Assembly (NCBI GenBank): GCA_030340625.1
Contig: JAOPHQ010002560.1
Location: forward strand, 290,001 to 354,000
From: Merluccius polli
Taxonomy: Eukaryota > Chordata > Actinopteri > Gadiformes > Merlucciidae
Length of the DNA: 64,000 nt
Direction of reading: 5' to 3'
How positions within the stretch are numbered: position 1 is the stretch's first letter; each line of letters starts with the position of its first letter. Of this stretch, positions 55,097-64,000 are shown piece after piece. Under the pieces are notes generated by a model, which searched no databases, had not been told where the DNA came from, and saw nothing but the letters and a program-made list of their open reading frames with translations. The translations under genes and the position numbers were made by a program.

Positions 55097-55805
55097 TACA
55101 CGTATGACAAAAAACTACGTGAAAATCAGTGGCATTCAGTGAGGTATGATTAATAACATGTGCTGACAGTTCATTGCTCCTGCCAAAGGAATTACACAGA
55201 GTGGAGCGGATCATAGACATCTTATACATAGACGGAGCATCGAATGCTACTGCCTACTGGTGCTGACGAGATTCGGAGCCGCCATCTTGGAGTGGTGATC
55301 CGCTCCACTCAGTGTCATTCGTTTGGCAGGAGCAATGAACTGTCAGCGCATTTAATTAATCATACCTCACTGATTTTCACACGTTTTTTTTGTCATACGT
55401 GTAGCTATGATAAAGGACACATGTTTTGGCATGTAATACCGTATTTTCACAAAATACAACCAATAGTACGGTAATGTTAAATCTTACTTGTGAGAAGTAA
55501 TCCTGTGATTTCTATTTTCGACCGTCCGCTCATTTGAGCAGGAATAGCTGAACACCAGCTCGGCATCCTTGTTTTCTTCTCCTGGCCATACGTGTCAACT
55601 GTCAATCTATGCTGCTCCCCACCCCCATCACCACTCCAAGATGGCCGCCGAATTTCTCGCGCCACAGCAGCCAATGCTCCGTCTATGTATAAGATGTCTA
55701 TGGAGCGGATCACCATTCCAAGATGGCGGCCCCGCATCTCGTCAGCGCCAGTAGGCAGTAGCGTTCGATGCTCCGTCTATGATACAAGATGTCTATGGAT
55801 CCGTA

Positions 55806-55859
55806 CCATCAGATGTCGTTGCACAGGGCCAGGGGGAGTGGCGGAGAGGCTGTACCGTT
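55806..55859 (-). pseudogene. Gypsy relic, part 1 (after protease)
   Basis: Minus strand reads V-Q-P-L-R-H and then, past a C run, L-A-L-C-N-D, like the stretch just before gypsy reverse transcriptase. The rest of the gene lies at 56801-57450 and 58973-59150. Confidence 0.5.
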
Positions 55860-55869
55860 GGGTCTAACA

Positions 55870-56800
55870 GGGACTCTCTAATAGGGCATCTCGCCCAGGG
55901 GCGGGGTTACGTCCACGCGTCACATCTGCAGGTTCTCGTTGGCGACGGTGCAGCGCGCACAGGCAGGTTAGAGCCAGCATGCGGGTTCTGGTTTTCTTTT
56001 AATGGATTTGCTGGCAATCTGGGATTGTTCTTTTATTGATTAATACAATGTTTTCAACCATGAATTAAATGGTTTGCTCTTCATGTGCAACAACAGTGTT
56101 ATTTTTTACACCTGAACACAATGTATGAACTACCTCATTTTCAAACCTTATCACCTCACAGCCACTACCAGAGCCATATAAAGAAATCTTTATCTTTATA
56201 CGGCTCTGGTCACTACATAGAAATACAGATTCTAGTGTATTATACAGTGGCTAAGCGACTAACAAACTCTTATTTGGCTACTTTTACAACCTTTTGTGTT
56301 GGCATGAAAATATCCAGTCCCAAAACATTAGTTGTAGCATTGTGTCTATACTTGACATGTCAAGGTAAAAAAAAAATAACATCAATATATGTCTGATAAA
56401 ACAACAAACATTAATAGAAATATTGACGCTGGGCTTGAACCATTGATACTTGAGTTCAAGCTCGCTCCTCTAACCAGTGATCATTTTCAACACTAAAAGC
56501 CTCAGTTGCTATGTAACACTAAACAACTCGTAATGATAAATTTTGCTTACATACTGAGGGTTTTATGCGTTCACTAAACAAAGATTATGAAAATTAAACA
56601 CCACTTTTCCATCAAAAAGCTTGTTGTAAAAAGCATAACTTATTAGATCTAAGACATAGGTTCGCTAGTTTTAGGTTAGCTAGCCTGCCTGTGCGTGCTT
56701 TGGTGCACGGCCACCCTTGCCAACGAGAACCCGCATGAGAGATGTGACGCGTGGACGTAACCCCGCCCCCGGGCAAGATGCTCTATTTTTTCAGAGTCCC
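55870..56800. mobile_element. Mutator-like MITE with long inverted ends
   Basis: 931 bp. The ends start GGGACTCT, and long inverted repeats of about 120 bp share GGGGCGGGGTTACGTCCACGCG. A 10-bp duplication GGGTCTAACA flanks both sides (55860-55869 and 56801-56810). Long inverted repeats and a 9-11-bp duplication are Mutator-like. No coding. It contains a hairpin of 19-bp arms (56167-56185 and 56192-56210) and a tRNA-like piece at 56425-56480. Inserted in the gypsy relic. Confidence 0.78.
56425..56480 (-). repeat. tRNA-like sequence, probably a SINE head relic
   Basis: On the minus strand an A-box-like TGGTTAGAGG (56467-56476) and a B-box GGTTCAAGCCC (56431-56441) are spaced as in a tRNA, but acceptor and T stems do not pair. 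Not a functional tRNA. Confidence 0.3.
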
Positions 56801-57450
56801 GGGTCTAACAGGCTGGTCGGTGAAAGTGGTGGGACAGCCCAGCCCATTGAATACCACAGGCCACTATTGCTTTCAAGAGGTCAAGGCCATGTGCAATGTG
56901 AACATTGGCAGTCTTGTTCCCATACCTTACAGGCAGCTGTAGAGAGCCCACAATTTCTATTTCAGTATTCCCAGCGGCTTTGTAGGAGAAGAATCATTTA
57001 TAAGTTGCCATGTTCAGTAGTGATACTGTGGCCTCTGTGTCAAGGAGGGGTATGTTTTGAGTGATGTTTTTGGCATTATGGATAACTGTTGAAATGCACT
57101 GATTGGGCAATTGGGAAATGCACTGACTGTTGGCTGGCTCTGATTGGGGCAGACTTACAGACTTTGTGGAAGTGCTTGAGCTTCCCACAGTTAGAGCAGG
57201 ATTTTCCAAGAGCAGGACCGGTTGGCACTCTCGAATTGAGTGCGGAAGAGCCACAGTTCCCACATGGCTGTTGTGGGCGGTCTTAGGGTTGTGAGGCTAT
57301 GTGTACACTGTCAGTGCGGCTAACAGTGCTGGTGAAGGGAGTCTGTCTCTCGCCAGGGTGCACCTACTGGCTGAACATTGAGGGGTAGTGAGGTGGGAGA
57401 GGACAGACTCACACATTCCCATGCTGACTTGACCTGCAGTCCTATTTTAA
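56801..57450 (-). pseudogene. Gypsy relic, part 2 (nucleocapsid and protease)
   Basis: Minus strand: C-G-N-C-G (about 57258), then a CCHC zinc knuckle C-S-N-C-G-K-L-K-H-F-H-K-V-C (about 57150-57195), then an aspartic-protease-like D-T-E-A-T-V-S-L-L-N (about 57015-57045), with Glu where Gly is expected in DTG. Stops interrupt it. Interrupted at 55870-56800 by the Mutator-like MITE and at 57451-58972 by two TTAA elements. Confidence 0.7.
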
Positions 57451-58431
57451 AGGAGAACTCCGGTGTAAAATGGTTCTGGGATATGTTTAGTGTGATGAGT
57501 TCGAACATTCCATGGAGAGCAAAAAAAAGCCTAATCGACACGAAGCTAAGTTCGCTGTTTTTAGCAGATTCTACCAAACTGCTATACGTTTGAGTGCTAC
57601 GGGCATCTCACCTGGTAAAAATAAATCGCTTTTTCAAAACGCTTACAAAGCTGGAAATAGCCTGACACTTCTTTAGTAGTATAATGAGGGTCTTAATGTT
57701 AGGATATGCCATACGGTTTCTGGATCCCAGAACGCGGGAGACAAAGGGTGGGTTGGTAGAACACGGTTTTATTGTAAAACCACAATAACAAAACAAACGC
57801 GATGAAGGTTGAAGCAGGAGCGGGTAGGCAAGGTAGGTGGAGTGCTGGAAACTCCGGGATAACGAGGACCGTTCCCAGGTGAGAGATCGAGGTCTGGGGA
57901 AGAGGGCAGAACAAGGTAAAAATCCAACGAAAAAACACGTACGAAAACCAAAACAGAATGCGACTAGGAATGCTAGGGCGAGACACTGGTACCGTGTGTG
58001 ACGGAATACTCTGGCGCTGGAGGGACGTTTGCACCAGCCTTAAAAAGGAGTCCCAATTGGGAACAGGTGTGTCCTGTGATTGCGAGTTCCAAAGCCACGC
58101 CCCGCACCTGCCCACAACCAATGCCTGTGGGGAAGAAAAGGCCCACCAGGGGCAACACACAACAAAGGGGAAAAACACACACCAAAAAACTCCCCTTGTG
58201 CAAACATAAGCAAAACGTGACACTTAACATATAAAATAAGGCATTGACAACTTCGTAAGTGTACAGACAGTTTATTAAAAAGCATATTTTATACACACAA
58301 TACCATCAGTAGTTCACCCGTCGACGCCATGTTTTTTTTAGGCTGATAAGTCGATTGACGAACACAGAGCTCGCCCTACGAGTTCACGCGAGCATGCCAG
58401 CTCTGTGTTCGTTTTACACCGGAGTTCTCCT
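57451..58431. mobile_element. TTAA-type MITE 1 (Kolobok-like ends)
   Basis: Inverted ends AGGAGAACTCCGGTGTAAAA and its complement, flanked by TTAA (57447-57450 and 58432-58435). No coding. A solo LTR (57697-58222) is inserted. TTAA duplication with ends starting AGG suits Kolobok; piggyBac also uses TTAA. Confidence 0.8.
57697..58222 (-). mobile_element. Solo gypsy-like LTR, 526 bp
   Basis: Minus strand TGTCACGTTTTGC to CCTAACA, flanked by CTTAA on both sides (57692-57696 and 58223-58227). A TTTTTAAGG TATA-like box (about 58041) and AATAAA (about 57770) are in LTR order. The long antisense frame over it has no domain. Confidence 0.75.
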
Positions 58432-58435
58432 TTAA

Positions 58436-58972
58436 AGGTAGGGTGGAGGATGTTGGAAAAAAGGTTTGAGCACACAGCATTTAGAAAAAAAACAATTCAA
58501 AAGTCCAAACCCCTTTCGTCGGCCTCCCCCCCCGAAGCCATGCCTCCAGAGTACAGGAACGCGCAGCGCTTGTTCCCGAGGGTTCACGAGTGCTACACTT
58601 TATTTTACTTATAACTATATAATTCCTTTTCTTTCAGCAGCCCGTGCTATCTGATATGCAGCTAACCAGCCAGTAGCCAAGCCTCTGAGGGCGCGCGATT
58701 CGTTCGTGCCCGAAGAGGAGTACGCGCAGAGGAGGGAGGGGGGAGGGACAAATGGCAGTTGAGTTTGATAGACAAGTCAACATCCAAACATCTTGAATGT
58801 AACGCTCATAATGATTGGATGGAGTTTTTTCAGTCCTGCCCATCCCACAGATGACTATTTTTTTTCGGTGTATGTGTCATATCATTTAATTCATTGGTTT
58901 CAATCTGTGTGTGAAGGAGATTTTAAGCAATATGGTAAAAAATGCTGCAGGAAAACATCATCCACCCTACCT
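58436..58972. mobile_element. TTAA-type MITE 2
   Basis: Inverted ends AGGTAGGGTGGAGGATG and CATCATCCACCCTACCT (one mismatch), with TTAA at 58432-58435 and 58973-58976. The left TTAA is shared with MITE 1. No coding. Confidence 0.82.
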
Positions 58973-59150
58973 TTAAGAGCCTGAGCTAATGTCAGGTAAA
59001 CATTTTCAATTAACAGTTCATCCCTAATCCTGTCAGTTTGTGTGTAAAATTAGTTGGTCGCATACCATCTCATCTTGTAGCGCTTCAAATTTGCATACTC
59101 TAAGCTAAGCCTTTTAAGTCAGCCAAAATTGTTGCGAGAGAACACAATAG
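58973..59150 (-). pseudogene. Gypsy relic, part 3 (Gag)
   Basis: Minus strand has C-K-F-E-A-L-Q-D-E-M-V-C-D-Q-L-I-L and R-I-R-D-E-L-L-I-E, typical of a gypsy Gag, running directly up to the TTAA where the two MITEs entered. It continues in part 2. Confidence 0.7.
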
Positions 59151-61754
59151 CAATACGCAATAGAAAAAGAAAATTTTCTTTTAAAAAATGTTCCTTTTTT
59201 TCTCTCCCATTAGGGACTCCACAGATACCAAACAGTAGTTTTATGAGGTTTTTTATTTAGTTACTAATGAAAGACAAGTTAAATACAACACATGAATGTA
59301 AGCTTATAAAACATCACATAGTATATGTACATGTAATTAAATGAGAAACCATATCCTTGAAGTATTTTATTGATTTAGTATGAAACTACGGATACTACTA
59401 TAATGAAACCCCCCTTTCCCTGAACACAGCTGTCCCTTTCATTCAGAACATTCTTTCTATATTTACAAAACAAGCAATTGACTGCCAGATCACTGGACAT
59501 GGCTGTCAAAAGAATAAACACTGGCCTTTGGAAGGACATAACTTTGTAAGAAGAGATGGAAGAGATGTATACTGAGCCACATTAGTCAGGGTATGGCTAT
59601 GATGGTGAGCATTTCATACAGAAACACTCAGAGGTTGAACTTGAATTCTGCATTGAATTACCACCATACACCGGTGATTCTGAGCAAAGTCCACCAAAAG
59701 TCAGTCATTCAGTGATATCTGGTAATCTTTATAATGTACAATATATAGGCAAACCTCTTCAACTAGTCCATCATAAATGTACAGCAAAACACAGCAGGAA
59801 GATAAAGTCTGTTGTCCTGGCATGTAGTTTTACATTTCTGGAGAGGTGTGCGTAACCTACGGTGGTAAACTCTAGACTACGCAGGTGATGTAGAGACGGC
59901 GTAGCTACAGCATGCAGCTATGCGACGCAGAAGAGTAATTCAATTTACATCATTGTTCCCAACTGGTGTGTGTGTGCGTGTGCGCGCATGCGCGTGCGTG
60001 TTCCATGAACACAGCCGGTACATTTGTTCTGAGGTATAGTGTTCGTGTTCCTTATTGCCATTGTAGCAGCAGCAAACTCCAGAGGCTGTGGCTGTGATCA
60101 CACCTTGATAGCTTGGCTTCAGCTGCTCAGGTGAGTTCAGGTTAATAGAGAGAGTGGCTGTCACTGAAGCCAGACTGTCATGGTTTCACTAAGTCCATAC
60201 CCTGTAGACAACCTAGAAATATACTGTAGCATATATACTGTAGAAAAGTATCATTATATCATATCATAATTATTGTTTACATCAACATTACATGGCCATG
60301 CTCAAATGTTTAGTATCTAGAAGCACGTCTGTAGAGGTTGATCTGTACAGATCTCTCTCGTGGGACGTGAGGAGCCCAGAAGCCAATGCAGGTAGTCCGG
60401 CAGTCGGAGGGCAGTCGGTTCAATCCTCAAAGGAAACCTCAACACACGTTTGTGTTGAGGTTTCCTTAGGCAATATATCAGCTGGTTGTTTGACCTCTAT
60501 TCAGGTTGTTTTTCCAAACAACAAGAAAGTGAGCACCTACATCATTTTTGTCTTTGGATTTCTCGTAACGATGTGCACCATTCATGAAACCAGACTTTCT
60601 TTCGTTGATTTAACTTACTGTGTACATCCATTAGCATGTTGTGTAATTCTTTACTACATTATGAGTAGCATATTATTCCATGAGGGGCTGATATAAGTAT
60701 TTCTCTGGTTAATATGTATTTCTCTGGTTAATATGAACACAGTCCACGTCAATGCATCAATCACAGTATTCCAATGGTTTACTATAATGTGTTGGTAAAG
60801 CTTTGAAGCTTTGGTAAACCAGGCAAAAACAAGCCAAAGTAGGCCTTGGCTACTCGAATAGGGAATCCTTCTATATTGTAATGATAGCCTATTGTTTATG
60901 ATTGGTCATGCCTGCTTATGGTATAAAGTAAGTCAATATATAGACCCCCATGTAGTAGCGAGGTCGCGTCACAGCCTACCATATAGACATGAGACTAATT
61001 ACCAACTGTCTCGAAATGAATATTCATCAGCAAGCTAGAACCTTTGCCATTTCAAAATCTATTAATATATTTTAAAAGGCTATTATTTTTAAAATATATT
61101 TCGGGGGGACAGCTCCAGCCGGGGACAGGCCGCCAGAAACAGGGACTGTCCCTGGAAAACGGAGACATCTGGTCACCCTAGTTTACAGTCACCACTAAAG
61201 GTAAGACTCCTTAAAGCCCACAAACTCAAATTTCCTCCTCAACGTCCATATGTCCGTTCATAATCATCACTTTCTTTTTATGAAGAAAACCCTCCATATC
61301 CAGAAAATTGGCATTTGGCTAACATTGTTATGCTATTGTGTTTACTTCAATGACGGCTCAATTCCAGTCACATCCTTCTTGTAGTCTATTTAAATCATAG
61401 TATTACATGTAACCAACCATTTGTTGTATATAGACATTATTTGATCAAGTGTGGTAATTGTTGTTAATAGTTAGTTTTGTGAGTTTGCATCACGGCTGTA
61501 TATAGGTTTATACTGGATTCGTCTGGTAAGCAGAAATCGAGAGACAACGATGTTCAAAAGCAGCAGCAGGAAATGGGCGGACATTTAAGGTGAATAACTC
61601 AGTACACATCCCTGTAACGGTACGGCCCAACCGGACGCTGCAAATACAGTGAGGCATCGTGCACCCCATTGCAACTGATCATGGAACAGCTCGGGTCGGG
61701 GCATTGACTTGCGACGTGTCAAAAAGGACAGGACTACAGTTGAACTTTGCTTAA
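59151..61754. other. Intergenic or distal 3' untranslated DNA; a perfect hairpin, no gene
   Basis: No supported gene. (GT)n/(GC) tract at about 59965-60001. A perfect 17-bp hairpin at 60430-60467. 61085-61187 ends (minus) in TAGGGTGACCAGATGTC, the look of a hAT-type repeat end. A minus-strand AATAAA lies near 59253; it could end a long PPAR transcript, but this is a guess. Confidence 0.5.
60430..60467. repeat. Perfect 17-bp inverted repeat
   Basis: AAGGAAACCTCAACACA, loop CGTT, then the exact complement. No known RNA family recognised. Confidence 0.85.
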
Positions 61755-62097
61755 AGGATAAGTCAGGGCCTATTCACAGACTGTCTGGCATGATTCTACA
61801 GTGTAGACACCATTGTTTTGCTAATTGCTTGAGTTTGTTGGCTTCGTACTATTTCATCAGGAGAACATACTGAGATGTGTATGAATACACCCTGAACTTC
61901 CCGTTTTAAAAACCTTTTCAAGTCGCAAGCTTACCTTCCATTCTAGCCCTGCTAGATTGCTACAGGAACCACCCTGAAGCAGTTTGTGGAATAATGGTGT
62001 CTCTAGAATCATGCTTGACAATCTGTGGACATAATGGTGTCTACACTCTAGAATCAATCTAAACAGTGAATTAGGTCCAAGATAGTTAACTTATCCT
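61755..62097. mobile_element. TTAA-type MITE 3
   Basis: Inverted ends AGGATAAGT and ACTTATCCT, TTAA at 61751-61754 and 62098-62101. Internal inverted similarity includes TGGTGTCTACACT and AGTGTAGACACCA. 343 bp, no coding. It lies about 190 bp beyond the PPAR stop codon, so is probably in its 3' untranslated region. Confidence 0.82.
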
Positions 62098-62281
62098 TTA
62101 ACTTTATGCAAGTGAGCATGTTGTGCAGTGTACGTTCAGTAATAAACAATTAACATTCAGTGACCACTTGTTGGCATCTTATTGAATTTCAGCACTTCCA
62201 GCACTTCCGCAATATTGTAAACTCCCACAAACAGCAACTAGAGGCTGCAGTGCTTTGCCTCGCATATTGTCTCTCTTTAAC

Positions 62282-62526
62282 TCAGTACATGTCCCTGTAA
62301 ATCTCTTGCAGGAGCGGATGGAGAGATGTGTCCTCCGTCGTCTCGATGTCCTGCACCAACTGAGCGTGCTCGGTGACCAGCTCACGCAGGTCGGCCAGCT
62401 TTTGCAGCAGCTTGGGGAAGAGGAAGGCATTGTCACGGTGGTTGGCCACCAGGTGAAGCTGCAGAGCCTGCACGATGCTCTCCTGGAGTCGCTCCACCAG
62501 GGAGGCATTCACTAACCCTGGACGAT
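62282..62526 (-). CDS. ppara: PPAR-alpha-like nuclear receptor, last coding exon
   Basis: Ligand-activated transcription factor that binds fatty acids and, with RXR, controls lipid-oxidation genes. This exon encodes the end of the ligand-binding domain: D-R-P-G-L-V-N at the start, F-L-F-P-K-L-L-Q-K, V-T-E-H-A-Q-L-V-Q, and the activation helix L-H-P-L-L-Q-E-I-Y-R-D-M-Y before TGA (62282-62284). A splice acceptor CCTCCAG precedes 62526, and the split codon GAT joins cleanly to the exon at 63354. F-L-F-P-K and R-D-M-Y favour alpha over gamma (K-D-L-Y) or delta (K-D-M-Y). The reading frame is intact. Which teleost alpha duplicate this is cannot be told. Confidence 0.9.
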
Positions 62527-63353
62527 CTGGAGGAGAGAAGAAAATTAGAGGTTAGACGAGATGGAGAGTAGGCAAGAGAAGATGAAGGAGGAGAGAAGTA
62601 GGAGCGGAGAGGAGAGAGGAGGAGAGATGTAGAGGGAAACGATGAGGAGATAGAACGAGATGAGAAATGAGAATGAGAAACGCAAACCGATTGAATTGTT
62701 AATTTGCTTAAAGACTCCCTCTAGTTGAATTTTAAACCCCTTAAAAAATTACGGAAACTAAACTAAATGGAAAATGGCTTAGCAGCATCTCTACATTTTT
62801 ACCCTCCTTACAAAAACTGGTCTGTGAATATGCAAATGTAAAACTCCTTATGCCCTCTCAGCCCCTCCCCACCTTTCCCCCAGAGAACCATGGAAATATA
62901 TCAGGAGAACACCGATCAAAAAAACCCCACTGCGTTCAACAAAACCACTAGTTTGTGCCTTGAAACACACAAACTTAACAAAATGTTTCCCATAAAATAT
63001 GTGGTAAATAAAAAACTGGTTATGACTGAATGAATGGCGCTGTATTTCCAAATACATTACAGCTCCATTCCTATCCTTCAGAAAATGTGCACAAAAAGCG
63101 GCAATTGAAATGGAAAGCTTGTGTCTGTCTGTCTCACATGGAAAAAAGTTTAAGTTAAATTAGCAAAACCTACGTCAAAGATCTAGGCTTTCTGAATCAA
63201 TTTTTGTGCTGATGTGCTCTGCTATGCTATTATATTTGGAAATAAATGCTACCTGGAAAGGTTAAGGAGGTAACAAAGTTCATTTTCACAAGAGGGGTCT
63301 TTAAAGTATAAAACAGGAAATGTCCCGCTGGTTTGCGGTGGCGTGTTCCTTAC
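62527..63353 (-). other. Intron of the PPAR gene
   Basis: 827 bp with GT donor (63353-63352) and AG acceptor (62528-62527) on the minus strand. Includes a GA-rich stretch at 62528-62680. No gene. Confidence 0.85.
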
Positions 63354-63597
63354 CTCCACAGCAGATGATGGTGGAGACGAACAGTGCCAGGTCGCTGTCG
63401 TCAAGCTGCAGAGCGTTGAAGCGCGTGGCAAACTGGAACTTGGGCTCCATCATGTCACTAAAGGGCCGCCGCAGACTCTTCAGGAACTCCCGAGTGATGA
63501 AGCCACCGCCACGAGCCACCAGGAGGCCATCTTTATTCATGCAGGAGGCAAGGAGGGTGAAGAGGGCCTCATACACGCCGTACTTCAGCAAGGTCAC
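63354..63597 (-). CDS. ppara: PPAR-alpha-like nuclear receptor, penultimate coding exon
   Basis: 244-bp exon between acceptor CTCTAG and donor GAG|GTAAGG. It encodes the middle of the ligand-binding domain: V-T-L-L-K-Y-G-V-Y-E-A, M-N-K-D-G-L-L-V-A, G-F-I-T-R-E-F-L-K-S-L-R, M-E-P-K-F-Q-F-A, L-D-D-S-D-L-A-L-F, ending I-I-C-C-G. It joins in phase to 62526. The rest of the gene (DNA-binding domain and first part of the ligand-binding domain) must lie beyond 64000. Short GC-rich coding in an AT-rich setting. Confidence 0.92.
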
Positions 63598-63720
63598 CTA
63601 GAGAGCAGAACCCAGCATGGATTAGAGATATTTGTATTTATTTACTTTGTTTATTTTATCTTGATACTTATGCTATAAAATAAAATAAAGTATAAAAATA
63701 AAATTAAAATAAATATTAAA

Positions 63721-63721
<1 letters not shown>

Positions 63722-63796
<75 letters not shown>
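63722..63796. repeat. (AT)n microsatellite
   Basis: About 37 AT units in the intron upstream of the 63354-63597 exon. Confidence 0.95.
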
Positions 63797-63799
<3 letters not shown>

Positions 63800-64000
63800 C
63801 TACGTAGTTGACCCTTGCTTTGTTGCAAGAATTTCATTGTCCAGAATGACCCTGCATTATTGTCCTAGGTAAGATGTAATCCTCTGGGGTCCTCAGACCC
63901 CAGAGGACACTTTCAGATTTTAAAATGCTCTGATATTGTTCTCAATTTGAACAAATGTAAGCAATATCTTCAAAGTCAAGTTCAGCTACAATAATATCTA

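Larger units (their letters stand above)
53727..55810. repeat. Palindromic non-autonomous repeat (copy B) split by a solo LTR
   Basis: The left arm (53727-53759 plus 55097-55213) is the inverse of 55296-~55440: both carry GTCCTTTATCATAGCTAC, GACAGTTCATTGCTCCTGCC and AGTGGAGCGGATCA. The centre (55200-55309) is bounded by perfect 14-bp inverted copies of AGTGGAGCGGATCA. 55440-55690 is the inverse of copy A, and 55710-55805 repeats the centre unit in inverse. The left arm is interrupted at TACA by 53760-55096. Confidence 0.75.

Noticed and set aside
56425..56480. tRNA gene
   Set aside because: A and B boxes are present but stems do not pair; it lies inside a MITE.
57699..58223. 174-codon minus frame
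   Set aside because: Lies within a solo LTR with its own target duplication; no protein motif.
60292..60696. 134-codon plus frame
   Set aside because: No domain, poor composition, and runs through the perfect hairpin.

Overview
The window looks like a repeat-dense stretch of a teleost fish nuclear genome. The only firmly recognised host protein gene is at the far right: two minus-strand exons encoding the C-terminal ligand-binding domain of a peroxisome proliferator-activated receptor, closest to PPAR-alpha (62282-62526 and 63354-63597). The transposon set points the same way: a gamma/epsilon-like endogenous retrovirus, BEL/Pao, L2, CR1/L2/Rex1-type and L1/Tx1 LINEs, Harbinger, TTAA-type MITEs and gypsy relics. 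The species cannot be named from the sequence.

Left third (1-12010): a complete provirus with two 522-bp LTRs that read as identical, a candidate primer-binding site, a split gag, a gag-UAG-pol readthrough arrangement, an intact pol and an intact env. Pol carries an extra segment between protease and reverse transcriptase with two H-x-T-L motifs, the signature of 2H phosphoesterase-like domains. The 3' LTR directly abuts an ATG that begins a short exon-like sequence with a splice donor. A second copy of that sequence sits at 13525 behind promoter-like DNA. Then come simple repeats, a minisatellite (14.3 kb) and a minus-strand terminal exon of a Myb/SANT-like fish family (15291-15502).

17258-25939 is an intact BEL/Pao retrotransposon: 710-bp LTRs that read as identical, TATAG target duplication, one 2058-codon Gag-Pol frame. 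From 26.7 to 37.5 kb there are a gypsy-like LTR with leader, a 5'-truncated L2, an L1 ORF1 fragment, and a nearly full-length but frameshifted L1/Tx1 element (31921-37355) inserted into an older L1 reverse transcriptase fragment with a clear target duplication.

39.7-52.8 kb holds two large DNA elements side by side. The first (39707-44218) has long terminal inverted repeats, arrays of short GGTAATTACC-type palindromes and an 8-bp duplication, and is interrupted by a nearly intact LINE. The second (44668-52768) has ~380-bp terminal inverted repeats, a TAA duplication and a decayed gene with a transposase-like core and an XPG/FEN-like nuclease region (Academ-like), and is interrupted by a Harbinger element with a CTG duplication.

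53.7-59.1 kb is a nest built into a decayed gypsy Gag-protease relic: a palindromic repeat split by a solo LTR, a Mutator-like MITE with a 10-bp duplication, and two unrelated TTAA-type MITEs sharing one TTAA, the first itself split by another solo LTR. After ~59.2 kb the sequence is quieter, with one further TTAA MITE, a perfect 17-bp hairpin, and then the PPAR exons. No RNA gene, CRISPR array or bacterial-type operon was seen. All boundaries were read by eye; no database search was run.
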